64,000 nucleotides of DNA. It comes from an uncultured Clostridia bacterium (GTDB lineage: Bacteria; Bacillota; Clostridia; Lachnospirales; CAG-274). Shown here in pieces: positions 1-7,490 of this stretch; position 1 is the stretch's first letter, and each line of letters begins with the position of its first letter. The translations under genes and the position numbers were made by a program. The notes under the pieces were generated by a model. That model worked only from the letters and a program-made list of their open reading frames with translations, did not search any database and was not told the origin of the DNA. Where the stretch lies: contig CALWSP010000002.1 of NCBI GenBank assembly GCA_944384235.1, positions 1 to 64,000 on the forward strand, written 5' to 3'.

Positions 1-77
1 GACAAGGTTGATAGGCTGGAGATGTAAGCACAGTAATGTGTTCAGTTGACCAGTACTAATAGTTCGAGGGCTTGTCT
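1..77 (+). rRNA. 23S ribosomal RNA, 3' end (partial)
   Basis: The first bases match the conserved 3' end of bacterial 23S rRNA: the GATAGGCTGGAGATGTAAG helix, then the CCAGTACTAATAG and TCGAGGGCTTG segment that closes the molecule. The rest of the gene lies left of the window. The exact 3' end is placed by similarity and may be off by a few bases. No 5S rRNA follows in the 100 bases before the first tRNA. Confidence 0.93.
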
Positions 78-179
78 AAGAAAAAAAGATAAGCTGTCAA
101 GAAATCAAGAGATTGATTCAAGTAGCAAGATATAACGGTATTCGTTAGTGTTTGTTTTCAGTATATTAAAGGTCAATAA

Positions 180-251
180 TCCTCGATAGCTCAGTGGTAG
201 AGCAATCGGCTGTTAACCGATGGGTCGTAGGTTCGAGCCCTACTCGGGGAG
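180..251 (+). tRNA. tRNA-Asn (GTT)
   Basis: A full cloverleaf can be drawn. The acceptor stem is TCCTCGA with TCGGGGA, the anticodon loop CTGTTAA carries GTT, and the T arm contains GGTTCGAGCC. The discriminator is G. No CCA is encoded. It is the first of six tandem tRNA genes behind the rRNA operon. Confidence 0.97.
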
Positions 252-253
252 TT

Positions 254-269
254 CTTCTTGAAAAAGAAG
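254..269 (+). other. Spacer hairpin between tRNA-Asn and tRNA-Glu
   Basis: CTTCTT and AAGAAG can form a six-pair hairpin around a GAAA tetraloop directly after the tRNA-Asn gene. It lacks a U tract, so it is more likely a processing or folding spacer than a terminator. Function is inferred. Confidence 0.5.
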
Positions 270-302
270 TAAAATTTATTTAAGTTTTTGTTAAATTAAT
301 AT

Positions 303-374
303 GGCCCGTTGGTCAAGAGGTTAAGACACGGCCCTTTCACGGCTGAGACACGAGTTCGATTCTCGTACGGGTCA
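303..374 (+). tRNA. tRNA-Glu (TTC)
   Basis: The acceptor stem is GGCCCGT with ACGGGTC, the anticodon loop CTTTCAC carries TTC, and the T arm contains GAGTTCGATTCTC. Discriminator A, no encoded CCA. Confidence 0.97.
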
Positions 375-402
375 TCATTCTTTAGTGATGAAAATTAAAT
401 AT

Positions 403-477
403 CGGGGTGTAGCGTAGCTTGGCTAGCGCGCCTGATTTGGGATCAGGAGGTCGCAGGTTCGAATCCTGTCACCCCGA
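403..477 (+). tRNA. tRNA-Pro (TGG)
   Basis: The acceptor stem is CGGGGTG with CACCCCG, the anticodon stem CCTGA/TCAGG encloses the loop TTTGGGA with anticodon TGG, and the T arm contains CAGGTTCGAATCCTG. Discriminator A, no encoded CCA. Confidence 0.97.
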
Positions 478-481
478 CTAC

Positions 482-505
482 ACCGATAGAGAACTGTCGG
501 TTTTT
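482..505 (+). terminator. Terminator-like hairpin inside the tRNA array
   Basis: ACCGATAG pairs with CTGTCGGT (eight pairs including one T-G) around AGAA, followed by four to five T residues. It has the form of an intrinsic terminator but lies between tRNA-Pro and tRNA-Arg. It could lower transcription of the last three tRNAs. Confidence 0.6.
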
Positions 506-513
506 ATTAATGT

Positions 514-587
<74 letters not shown>

Positions 588-604
588 CTTTTTATCATTC
601 ATAT

Positions 605-679
605 GGTGGGTATGGCGCAGTTGGTTAGCGCGCCAGATTGTGGCTCTGGAGGCCATGGGTTCGAATCCCATTATCCACC
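605..679 (+). tRNA. tRNA-His (GTG)
   Basis: The anticodon stem CCAGA/TCTGG encloses the loop TTGTGGC with anticodon GTG. The acceptor stem is GTGGGTA with TATCCAC. An extra G at position -1 (base 605) faces discriminator C (base 679), the histidine identity element. No CCA is encoded. Confidence 0.97.
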
Positions 680-681
680 CT

Positions 682-697
682 ACGACAAAAAAGTCGT
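682..697 (+). other. Spacer hairpin between tRNA-His and tRNA-Lys
   Basis: ACGAC and GTCGT form a five-pair stem around six A residues, followed by TATAT rather than a T run. It is probably a spacer or processing signal; function is inferred. Confidence 0.4.
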
Positions 698-706
698 TAT
701 ATATCT

Positions 707-780
707 GGGACATTAGCTCAGTCGGCTAGAGCACTTGACTTTTAATCAAGGGGTCTCGGGTTCGAGTCCCGAATGTCTCA
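707..780 (+). tRNA. tRNA-Lys (TTT)
   Basis: The acceptor stem is GGGACAT with ATGTCTC, the anticodon loop CTTTTAA carries TTT, and the T arm contains CGGGTTCGAGTCCCG. Discriminator A, no encoded CCA. It is the last gene of the array. Confidence 0.97.
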
Positions 781-784
781 TAAA

Positions 785-822
785 AAAGCTACTTAAACGA
801 TTGTTTAAGTAGCTTTTATTTT
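785..822 (+). terminator. Terminator of the rRNA/tRNA operon
   Basis: AAAGCTACTTAAAC pairs perfectly with GTTTAAGTAGCTTT around GATT, followed by TATTTTTAT. The long stem directly after tRNA-Lys marks the end of the stable-RNA operon. No gene was seen from here to base 993, only the promoter of the next gene. Confidence 0.88.
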
Positions 823-925
823 TATATGTATATAAAAATAAAAGCTTTATATATTAAATAAAAGGATATAAATTTATATTAAAATCAAGTAATTAAGTTA
901 ATTTTACCTTTTTTACTAAAATATA

Positions 926-954
926 TTGCTTTAATTTTATATATATGGTATTAT
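926..954 (+). promoter_or_regulatory. Probable sigma-A promoter of the GGDEF gene
   Basis: TTGCTT (926-931) and TATTAT (949-954) are separated by 17 bases, about 40 bases upstream of the coding start. Box match is good but the region is very AT-rich. Confidence 0.5.
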
Positions 955-993
955 AAAATTAGATATATAAAGATAAAGATTAGAGGGATAGTT

Positions 994-2088
994 TTGGGTA
1001 TTAAATTTGGTAAAAAAATAAATATTGATACTTTAGAAAAAGAAGAATTTTATAATAATTCTAAGCAAATAGAGCAAGTTAATGAGAAGATGTATATAAG
1101 TTCTTTAAAGATATTAGGAATAATATTTTTTATACTTTTTTGTTTAAGTTTTTTTGTAGGTATTTTTGCTGAAACAAGATATATTTATATTGTTACTTTA
1201 ATATTTACTGGACTTATGTATTTAATATGGAGAGTATCCTTAGGTGGATATTCTTTATGGATGTCATATATTTTATTAGTTGGATATTTTTGCATATCAT
1301 ATATGTATGAAGTATATTATAGTGAACATACTTCAATATTGTTAGTGTCTGCTTTCTTTTTAATTCATATGATTATTACAGACAGGGGCTGGAGAATAAA
1401 ATTATTTGTTGGAGTTATGTGTATTATATCTTGCATAATTTCGTTATTATATAAAGATTCTAGTGTATGTATTATTGATATTAGTTCCTTTATAGGTTTT
1501 TCTATTTGTGGTGCATATTTAGGAGGAAGATTAAAGGGGTTAAGACTTAGTAGTTTTTATAATCTTGAGATTTTATCTAAGCAAAAAGATACTGACCAGC
1601 TTACTGAAATGTATAACAAAAGAAGATTTTTCCAAGACCTTGCTGAAAAAGCGGACGAAAACGCATATCTTGGCGTGTTAATTATAGATGTTGATTGGTT
1701 TAAAAAGCATAATGATACATATGGACACGAAAAGGGTGACGAGTGTCTCAAAATTATTGGTAAGAATTTTGTGAAATTTGGTGAAGAAAACAAAATTGAC
1801 TTTTATAGGTATGGTGGAGAGGAGTTTATAGCTTTATCTACTACTCATTCAACTCAACAACTTAGGGAAGTATCTAACAAATTAATGGAGATGGTTAGAG
1901 AAATTGCAGTGCCTGCCGAATACTCTCCATATAAGGTAGTTACTGTTAGTATTGGGTTTACTGACGGTGTAGTTAGAAATATGACTGAGTGCGAAAACCT
2001 TATTTCTTTAGCTGATAAAGCTCTTTATAGGGCAAAAACAGTTTCCAGAAACACTTGTGTAGGTTATTACAGAGATAAGTTTATTTGA
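994..2088 (+). CDS. Membrane-anchored GGDEF diguanylate cyclase
   Basis: Predicted diguanylate cyclase making cyclic di-GMP from two GTP at the membrane. Residues about 35-175 are strongly hydrophobic and give about six membrane segments, with no recognisable sensor family. The GGDEF domain covers about 195-360: DTDQLTEMYNKRRF (199-212), the metal-binding segment DVDWFKKHND (232-241), the signature GGEEF (274-278) and the late LADKALYRAK block. The usual RxxD inhibitory site just before the signature is missing (NKID in its place), so product inhibition may be weak. The TTG start is chosen because AGAGGG lies six bases upstream and no ATG is near. It is a single gene between its own promoter and a terminator. 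The signal it senses is unknown. Confidence 0.9.
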   Translation: MGIKFGKKINIDTLEKEEFYNNSKQIEQVNEKMYISSLKILGIIFFILFCLSFFVGIFAETRYIYIVTLIFTGLMYLIWRVSLGGYSLWMSYILLVGYFCISYMYEVYYSEHTSILLVSAFFLIHMIITDRGWRIKLFVGVMCIISCIISLLYKDSSVCIIDISSFIGFSICGAYLGGRLKGLRLSSFYNLEILSKQKDTDQLTEMYNKRRFFQDLAEKADENAYLGVLIIDVDWFKKHNDTYGHEKGDECLKIIGKNFVKFGEENKIDFYRYGGEEFIALSTTHSTQQLREVSNKLMEMVREIAVPAEYSPYKVVTVSIGFTDGVVRNMTECENLISLADKALYRAKTVSRNTCVGYYRDKFI

Positions 2089-2119
2089 ATAGCTGGCAAA
2101 TTGTCGGCTATTTTTTTTA
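2088..2119 (+). terminator. Terminator after the GGDEF gene
   Basis: AATAGCTGGCA pairs with TGTCGGCTATT (two wobble pairs) around AAT and is followed by eight T residues. The stem begins at the last base of the stop codon. Confidence 0.85.
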
Positions 2120-2170
2120 TTTCTTTACAAATATATAAAATTGTTGTAAGCTATTAATTGAGGTGAGATA

Positions 2171-2677
2171 ATGTTTAAATTTTTATATCCTAAGAAATAT
2201 ATTAATTCAGTTTTTGAGATAGATAGCAATGTTGTTAAAAATTTAGGACTTGATACTGTTATATTTGATATAGACAACACATTAGTTCCTTATTGGATTA
2301 AAAAGCCAGACCAAAAGTTAGTGGATTATTTTAAAGAGCTAAGGGAGAATGGAATTAAAATTGGTGTTTTATCAAACAGTAAAGAGGAAAGAAGCAGGAT
2401 TTTTTGTGAAGATGTTGGAATAACATATGTTTTTAGAGCTAAAAAGCCATCTACAAAGGGTTTTAATGAAATTATGGAAAAAGTTGGATCAGTTCCAAAA
2501 AAATCTATGATTATTGGCGACCAAATATTTACTGACGTTTGGTGTGGCAACAAGGCTGGGGCATTTTCTGTTTTAGTTAAGCAAGTTAGCCCTAAAGACG
2601 AGCTTATTACAGCTCCTAAAAGGCCATTTGAAAGGTTTATAGTTAAGCAATATTTAAAAAGAGGGGGAGAAAAATGA
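2171..2677 (+). CDS. yqeG: YqeG family HAD phosphatase
   Basis: Small HAD-superfamily IIIA phosphatase of the YqeG family, 168 residues, cytosolic. The nucleophile motif DIDNT is at 33-37, motif II is the serine in VLSNS (66-70), motif III is the lysine pair at 91-92, and motif IV is GDQIFTD (116-122), all intact. The physiological substrate is not settled. In many Firmicutes yqeG sits directly before aroE, as here, where the stop overlaps the aroE start (ATGA). Start ATG is preceded by TTGAGGTGAG. This is the first gene of a yqeG-aroE-aroK operon. Confidence 0.92.
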   Translation: MFKFLYPKKYINSVFEIDSNVVKNLGLDTVIFDIDNTLVPYWIKKPDQKLVDYFKELRENGIKIGVLSNSKEERSRIFCEDVGITYVFRAKKPSTKGFNEIMEKVGSVPKKSMIIGDQIFTDVWCGNKAGAFSVLVKQVSPKDELITAPKRPFERFIVKQYLKRGGEK

Positions 2678-3567
2678 TGGAAATTTTTTCAAAGGTAAAA
2701 GGAGATACTGAAGTTTTTACAGTTATAGGTTCTCCTATTGAGCATAGTTTTAGCCCAATAATACACAACACTATGGCTGAGGTTTTGAACAGAAATTTTA
2801 TATATACTGCTATGGAAGTTGAGGAAGATTGTCTTAATGGTGCTATTAAGGGGGCGTATTGTCTTGGTATAAAAGGCCTTAATGTTACTGTGCCACACAA
2901 AATTGCTATATTAGACCTATTATTTTATATTGAAAAAAGTGCAAAAGCAATAGGGGCTGTTAACACTTTAAAATACAGTAAAAATGGATATATTGGATAC
3001 AACACTGACGCTATTGGTTCTGCTTATGCAATTGAAAACGCTGGGTATGATATAAAAGGAAAAGTTGTGTTATTGCTTGGGGCTGGCGGGGCAGGAAATG
3101 CTTGTGCTGTTATGGCATTAGAGCAAGGCTGTAAAAAGCTTATTATTGCTAACAGAAATGTTGACAAAGCAAGAAGATTAAAGAAAAATCTTTTAAAATT
3201 TTATGATGTTGAAATAGAGGCAATTGATATTAAAGAGATAAATTCAATTGAAAGATGTGATTTAGTTATTAACTGCACAACTTTAGGTTTTGGAAAAAAT
3301 GAAAATTTATCTCCTATTGAAGATAAAAATTTTTTTATAGAAAAGAAAGTTCAATTTGTTTTTGATGTGATATATGCTCCTTGGGAAACTAAGTTATTAA
3401 AAGATGCTAGAAGTATGGGAATTGAATGTTTAAACGGCTTTAGTATGCTTGTTTATCAGGCAATTGCTGCTGAAGAAATTTGGTTTGATGAAAAAATAGA
3501 CAAAGAAATTCAAATTGAAATTTGCGAGAAATTAAGTGAATATTTTATGGAGAAAAAGAATGGATAA
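2674..3567 (+). CDS. aroE: Shikimate dehydrogenase
   Basis: Reduces 3-dehydroshikimate to shikimate with NADPH in the chorismate pathway. The N-terminal substrate domain shows GSPIEHSFSPIIHN (19-32) and NVTVPHK with the catalytic lysine at 76; the conserved aspartate is D112 in GYNTD. The cofactor domain has the loop GAGGAGNA (136-143) followed by NRN (160-162). The C-terminal NGFSMLVYQA block closes the fold. Length 297 is normal. Two ATG codons in tandem begin the gene; the GGGGGAG site is four bases from the first and seven from the second, so either may be used. Translation is probably coupled to yqeG and to aroK. The aroA and tyrA genes of the same pathway lie at 29.9-32.3 kb on the other strand. 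Confidence 0.95.
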   Translation: MMEIFSKVKGDTEVFTVIGSPIEHSFSPIIHNTMAEVLNRNFIYTAMEVEEDCLNGAIKGAYCLGIKGLNVTVPHKIAILDLLFYIEKSAKAIGAVNTLKYSKNGYIGYNTDAIGSAYAIENAGYDIKGKVVLLLGAGGAGNACAVMALEQGCKKLIIANRNVDKARRLKKNLLKFYDVEIEAIDIKEINSIERCDLVINCTTLGFGKNENLSPIEDKNFFIEKKVQFVFDVIYAPWETKLLKDARSMGIECLNGFSMLVYQAIAAEEIWFDEKIDKEIQIEICEKLSEYFMEKKNG

Positions 3568-4072
3568 AAACATTGTTCTTATTGGCTTTATGGGTTGTGG
3601 CAAAACTACAATAGGGAAGTTAATGTCTAATTTGACAGGCAAAAATTTTATTGATATGGACGATTATATTGTTGAAAAAGAGGGTATTTCTATAAATGAA
3701 ATATTTGAGAAAAAGGGTGAAAGTTATTTCAGGAATTTGGAAAGAGAACTTTGTGTTAAGCTATCAGAAAAAGATAATAAGATTATTGCTACTGGTGGAG
3801 GAGTAATTAAGAGCGAAGAAAATGTGGAAAATTTAAAAAAAGGTGGAACTGTGTTTTATTTAAAGTCAAGTTCTAAAAAAATTGCCAGCAATTTAAAAAA
3901 TGACCACAGTAGGCCTCTATTAGCAGGTGGAAACAAGGAAGAAAAGATTGAAAAGTTATTAGAAGAAAGAAAAGAATTATATAAAAAATGTGCAGATGTT
4001 ATTATTGATGTGGAAAAGTTAGCTCCTAAAGAAGCAGTTAGAGAGATTTTAGATTATATGAACAAGTTATAA
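3560..4072 (+). CDS. aroK: Shikimate kinase
   Basis: Phosphorylates shikimate at the 3-position using ATP. The P-loop GFMGCGKTT is near residues 9-17, the shikimate-binding DMDDYI and RNLE segments follow, then GGGV and the lid arginine in RPLL. The start is placed at ATG 3560: it has GGAG eight bases upstream and gives the usual 170-residue length. An in-frame ATG at 3536 would add eight residues and deepen the overlap with aroE. As placed, the gene overlaps the aroE end by eight bases. It is the last gene of the operon. Confidence 0.94.
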   Translation: MDKNIVLIGFMGCGKTTIGKLMSNLTGKNFIDMDDYIVEKEGISINEIFEKKGESYFRNLERELCVKLSEKDNKIIATGGGVIKSEENVENLKKGGTVFYLKSSSKKIASNLKNDHSRPLLAGGNKEEKIEKLLEERKELYKKCADVIIDVEKLAPKEAVREILDYMNKL

Positions 4073-4148
4073 ATTAGATATACATAATTATTGCCAAATT
4101 AACATATAATGAGGTGTGGAAGTTATTACGCCACAGGAGGTGATTTTT

Positions 4149-5129
4149 ATGTATGATAATATAGCAAAAATAGCAAACAAGTTTGGTTTAAAGCCAATTA
4201 ATATTTACAAGTGCAGATACTATTATGTTTTAAATTGCAGTAATGGAGCATATTCTCTTTCTCAAGCAAGGCCAAAAATAAACAAAATAAATGAAATACA
4301 TAAAGTTAAGGGCTGTCTATTTGATTATGGAATACATAATATTGACAAGTATTGTGTTACTGAAAATGGTTTACCATATTTTGAAGAAGACGGAAAGGTT
4401 TATGTTGTTTCAAAATTTTTTGGTTCAAACGAGCTTGATTTTTTAAACAACAATCAAGTGAGTGTTGCAATTAATGAAATTGGAAGAATACACAAAGGCT
4501 TAAAATTTATGAACGAAGAAATGCTTTTTGTGGCAAGCGAAAACAACCCAACGTTAAATATGTATAAAAACAAAGCTAAAAGCCTAGAGAACGTTAAAAG
4601 AATTATTTTGCAAAAAGGAATTAAATTTTGGAGCAAAGACAAAATAAAGGTTTTTTTAGAGCTTATTGAAGAAAGTAACGAAAACTACCAAAGGTTAAAA
4701 GAAGTTGGTTATGGCAGAGTTTCAACTTATTGTCATTGTGGGTTAAAAGAGGGAAATATTATATATAAAAAAGGCAAGGCTTATATTATAGATTGGGATA
4801 ATATGAAATATTTAAATTATATAGAGGACATTGCCTTTTTTATTAAAAGATATGTTAGAAAGAATTGTTTTTATGCTGAAAATCATAATATGGAATATTT
4901 TAGCCTTGATGAGATGTTAAAAAGATATATTAAATTTGGTAGCTTTGACGACAAAGAGATAGAGAGTATAAAATATGTTTTATTATACCCTCACCGTTTT
5001 GTATCGACTATGGAGGAGTTTTTTAGAACTTCTAAAAATTTTGTGCCATCTGGTGTTAAAAACAAGTTAGATGAAATTGTTGAGCAAAGAGAGTTTATGA
5101 AAAATTATATTTTAAAAAGTAGTTTATAA
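4149..5129 (+). CDS. CotS-like spore coat protein / kinase-fold protein
   Basis: 326 residues with an aminoglycoside-phosphotransferase-like fold of the CotS/YtaA spore-coat type. The C-terminal lobe carries a catalytic-loop equivalent at 196-203 (HCGLKEGN) and a metal-binding-loop equivalent at 213-218 (IIDWDN). The aspartate normally two residues after the histidine (HxD) is a glycine here (G198), while N203 and D215 remain, so the protein may bind a ligand without phosphorylating it. Start ATG 4149 is chosen because AGGAGGTG stands six to seven bases upstream; the GTG at 4116 lacks such a site. It lies 76 bases after aroK and is probably a separate unit. Family assignment is by overall pattern; the role in sporulation is inferred. 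Confidence 0.72.
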   Translation: MYDNIAKIANKFGLKPINIYKCRYYYVLNCSNGAYSLSQARPKINKINEIHKVKGCLFDYGIHNIDKYCVTENGLPYFEEDGKVYVVSKFFGSNELDFLNNNQVSVAINEIGRIHKGLKFMNEEMLFVASENNPTLNMYKNKAKSLENVKRIILQKGIKFWSKDKIKVFLELIEESNENYQRLKEVGYGRVSTYCHCGLKEGNIIYKKGKAYIIDWDNMKYLNYIEDIAFFIKRYVRKNCFYAENHNMEYFSLDEMLKRYIKFGSFDDKEIESIKYVLLYPHRFVSTMEEFFRTSKNFVPSGVKNKLDEIVEQREFMKNYILKSSL

Positions 5130-5130
5130 A

Positions 5131-5166
5131 AAAATCCAGTTTTGAGTTTTCAAAACTGGATTTTTA
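5131..5166. terminator. Bidirectional terminator between the CotS-like gene and glgB
   Basis: AAATCCAGTTTTGA pairs with TCAAAACTGGATTT around GTTT, with A residues on the left and T residues on the right, so it can stop transcripts from both converging genes. Confidence 0.9.
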
Positions 5167-5169
5167 TAA

Positions 5170-7377
5170 TTATAAAGCTTTTAAAATTGTTACAGAAAGT
5201 GGAGCAAGCCTTAAAGCAACGCTATTTTCTCTATTATTACAAAGTATTTTTTCTGACTTTAAAACATTTGAATTTACAACGCCACTTCCACCAAACTTTA
5301 TATCATCACTATTTAAAATTTCTTGCCAATTGCCTTCAAAAGGAACAGCTATTCTAAAGAGTTCATCTGTGTTAGGTGTGAAATTACATACAACAACAAG
5401 GGTGTCTTCTTTTGTTTCACCTCGTCTTATAAAGGAATATATGCTTCTATCTTTATTATCAGCATCTATCCATTCAAAGCCAAAGCCATCAAAATCTTTT
5501 TGCCAAAGAGCTTTAGAATTAAGGTATGTTTTATTTAGCTCTTTTACATAGTCTTGCATTTGTTTATGGTGGTCATATTCAAGCAAGAACCAATCTAAAG
5601 GTCTATTTTCGTTCCATTCTATAAACTGGCCGAATTCTCCGCCCATAAACAAAAGTTTTTTGCCTGGGTGTGTCATAAAAAAGCCATAGGCTGCTCTTAA
5701 ATTTGAAAATTTTTGCCAAAGGTCGCCAGGCATTTTATCTAACATAGACTTTTTTCCGTGAACTACTTCATCGTGGCTTAAAACAAGAACAAATTTTTCG
5801 CTATAAGCGTAAGTAGAGGCAAAAGTCATATTATAGTGGTGGTATTTTTTATAAATTGGGTCTAGCTTAACATATTCAAGGAAGTCATTCATCCAGCCCA
5901 TATTCCATTTTAAAGTGAACCCTAGGCCACCTTCTTCAACTTTAGTGGTTACACCCTCCCAAGAAGTTGACTCCTCTGCAATTATGTGGACATAAGGATA
6001 TTTTGAGGCAATTATTGAGTTTAAATGTTTTAAAAATTCAACTGCTTCTAAATTTTCTCTACCACCGTATTTATTTGGAATCCATTCGCCTTCATTTTTA
6101 CAATAGTCTAAATAAAGCATTGAAGCAACTGCGTCAACTCTTAAAGCGTCAATGTGGTATTTTTCTATCCAGAAAAGAGCATTTGCTATTAAGAAGTTTT
6201 TAACTTCATTTCTACCATAGTTAAAAATTAAAGTTCCCCACTCTGGGTGTTCACCTTGTTTAGAGTTTTGGTGTTCATAAAGAGCTGTTCCGTCAAATTT
6301 TGCAAGGGCGTGAGCATCTTTTGGGAAGTGAGCAGGAACCCAGTCAAGTATTACGCCAATTCCAGATTGATGACACCTATCTATAAAGTGCATAAATTCT
6401 TCTGGGTTACCATATCGACTTGTTGGGGCGTAATAGCCTGTTACTTGATAGCCCCAGCTACCATCAAAAGGGTGTTCTTCTATTGGCAAAATTTCGATGT
6501 GTGTATAGCCCATTTCTTTTACATACGGAATAAGTTCATCTGCAAGTTCTAGATAGCTTAAAAACCTATTATTATCATTTTCAACTCTTTTCCAAGAGCC
6601 TAAATGAACTTCGTATATATTCATAGGAGAGTTAAATTTATCTTTTTGAGCTTGCTCTTTAAGCCAATTATTATCTGACCATTTATAGTTATTTATGTTA
6701 TAAACAAGGGAAGATGTGCTTGGCCTTAATTCTGCAAATTTTTCATATGGGTCAGCTTTTTGGATTAGTTTATTATCACTTGTTTTAATTTCAAATTTAT
6801 ATTTATCGTTATTTTTTAGGCCTGGAACAAATATTTCCCATATACCTGAGTTTTGCAAAAGCCTCATTGCATTTCTTCTTCCGTCCCAATTATTAAACTC
6901 GCCAATTACACTAACTCTTTTTGCATTAGGTGCCCAAACGCCAAACAAAACTCCCTCAACGCCATCTATTACAGTGGGGTTTGCACCTAATTTATTATAA
7001 ATTTCATAGTGTGTGCCTTGATTAAAAAGGTATATATCCTGTTCGCCTATGCCTACGCTAAATTCGTAAGGGTCGTAGGTAGTCCAGCTATTTGAGTTAT
7101 AGTCTGTGATTTCAAGTTTATATTGAAACCATTTTTTCCTATTTGGAATTATACATTCAAAAAAGCCATAGCTATGAATTTTTTCCATTGGATATTTTTT
7201 GTTTTTGTTTTTTGCGTCAACTACATTAATTGTTTTTGCCTGTGGAATATAGGCCCTTACAACTAAAGATTGTTTATTATTGTGGTTTACCTCGTGCATT
7301 CCCAAAACTCTATGTGGGTCGCTATGGTTTGAGTCAATAATAAGTTGCATTTCTAAAATGTTAATTGTAGTAAGCAT
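5170..7377 (-). CDS. glgB: 1,4-alpha-glucan (glycogen) branching enzyme
   Basis: Cytosolic GH13 enzyme that makes alpha-1,6 branches in glycogen. An N-terminal glgB-type domain (about 10-110) is followed by a CBM48 module (about 125-230) and the catalytic barrel. Visible active-site blocks are DWVPAH (345-350), the nucleophile D415 in ALRVDAV, the acid/base E468 in IIAEEST, and the LSHDEVVHGK block with the third carboxylate. The 735-residue length is normal. The start ATG follows AAGGGGTGATT. It stands alone: no glgC, glgA, glgP or glgX is nearby, so the rest of glycogen metabolism must be elsewhere. Confidence 0.96.
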   Translation of the reverse strand: MLTTINILEMQLIIDSNHSDPHRVLGMHEVNHNNKQSLVVRAYIPQAKTINVVDAKNKNKKYPMEKIHSYGFFECIIPNRKKWFQYKLEITDYNSNSWTTYDPYEFSVGIGEQDIYLFNQGTHYEIYNKLGANPTVIDGVEGVLFGVWAPNAKRVSVIGEFNNWDGRRNAMRLLQNSGIWEIFVPGLKNNDKYKFEIKTSDNKLIQKADPYEKFAELRPSTSSLVYNINNYKWSDNNWLKEQAQKDKFNSPMNIYEVHLGSWKRVENDNNRFLSYLELADELIPYVKEMGYTHIEILPIEEHPFDGSWGYQVTGYYAPTSRYGNPEEFMHFIDRCHQSGIGVILDWVPAHFPKDAHALAKFDGTALYEHQNSKQGEHPEWGTLIFNYGRNEVKNFLIANALFWIEKYHIDALRVDAVASMLYLDYCKNEGEWIPNKYGGRENLEAVEFLKHLNSIIASKYPYVHIIAEESTSWEGVTTKVEEGGLGFTLKWNMGWMNDFLEYVKLDPIYKKYHHYNMTFASTYAYSEKFVLVLSHDEVVHGKKSMLDKMPGDLWQKFSNLRAAYGFFMTHPGKKLLFMGGEFGQFIEWNENRPLDWFLLEYDHHKQMQDYVKELNKTYLNSKALWQKDFDGFGFEWIDADNKDRSIYSFIRRGETKEDTLVVVCNFTPNTDELFRIAVPFEGNWQEILNSDDIKFGGSGVVNSNVLKSEKILCNNRENSVALRLAPLSVTILKAL

Positions 7378-7490
7378 ATAATCACCCCTTCTCTTATACT
7401 TAATTTAATTATAAACCAAAAAATAAAATAATGCTAGTATAAATAAGGTAAATATAGTAAAATATAGTATGAATATGGGAGGGTTTAAAA

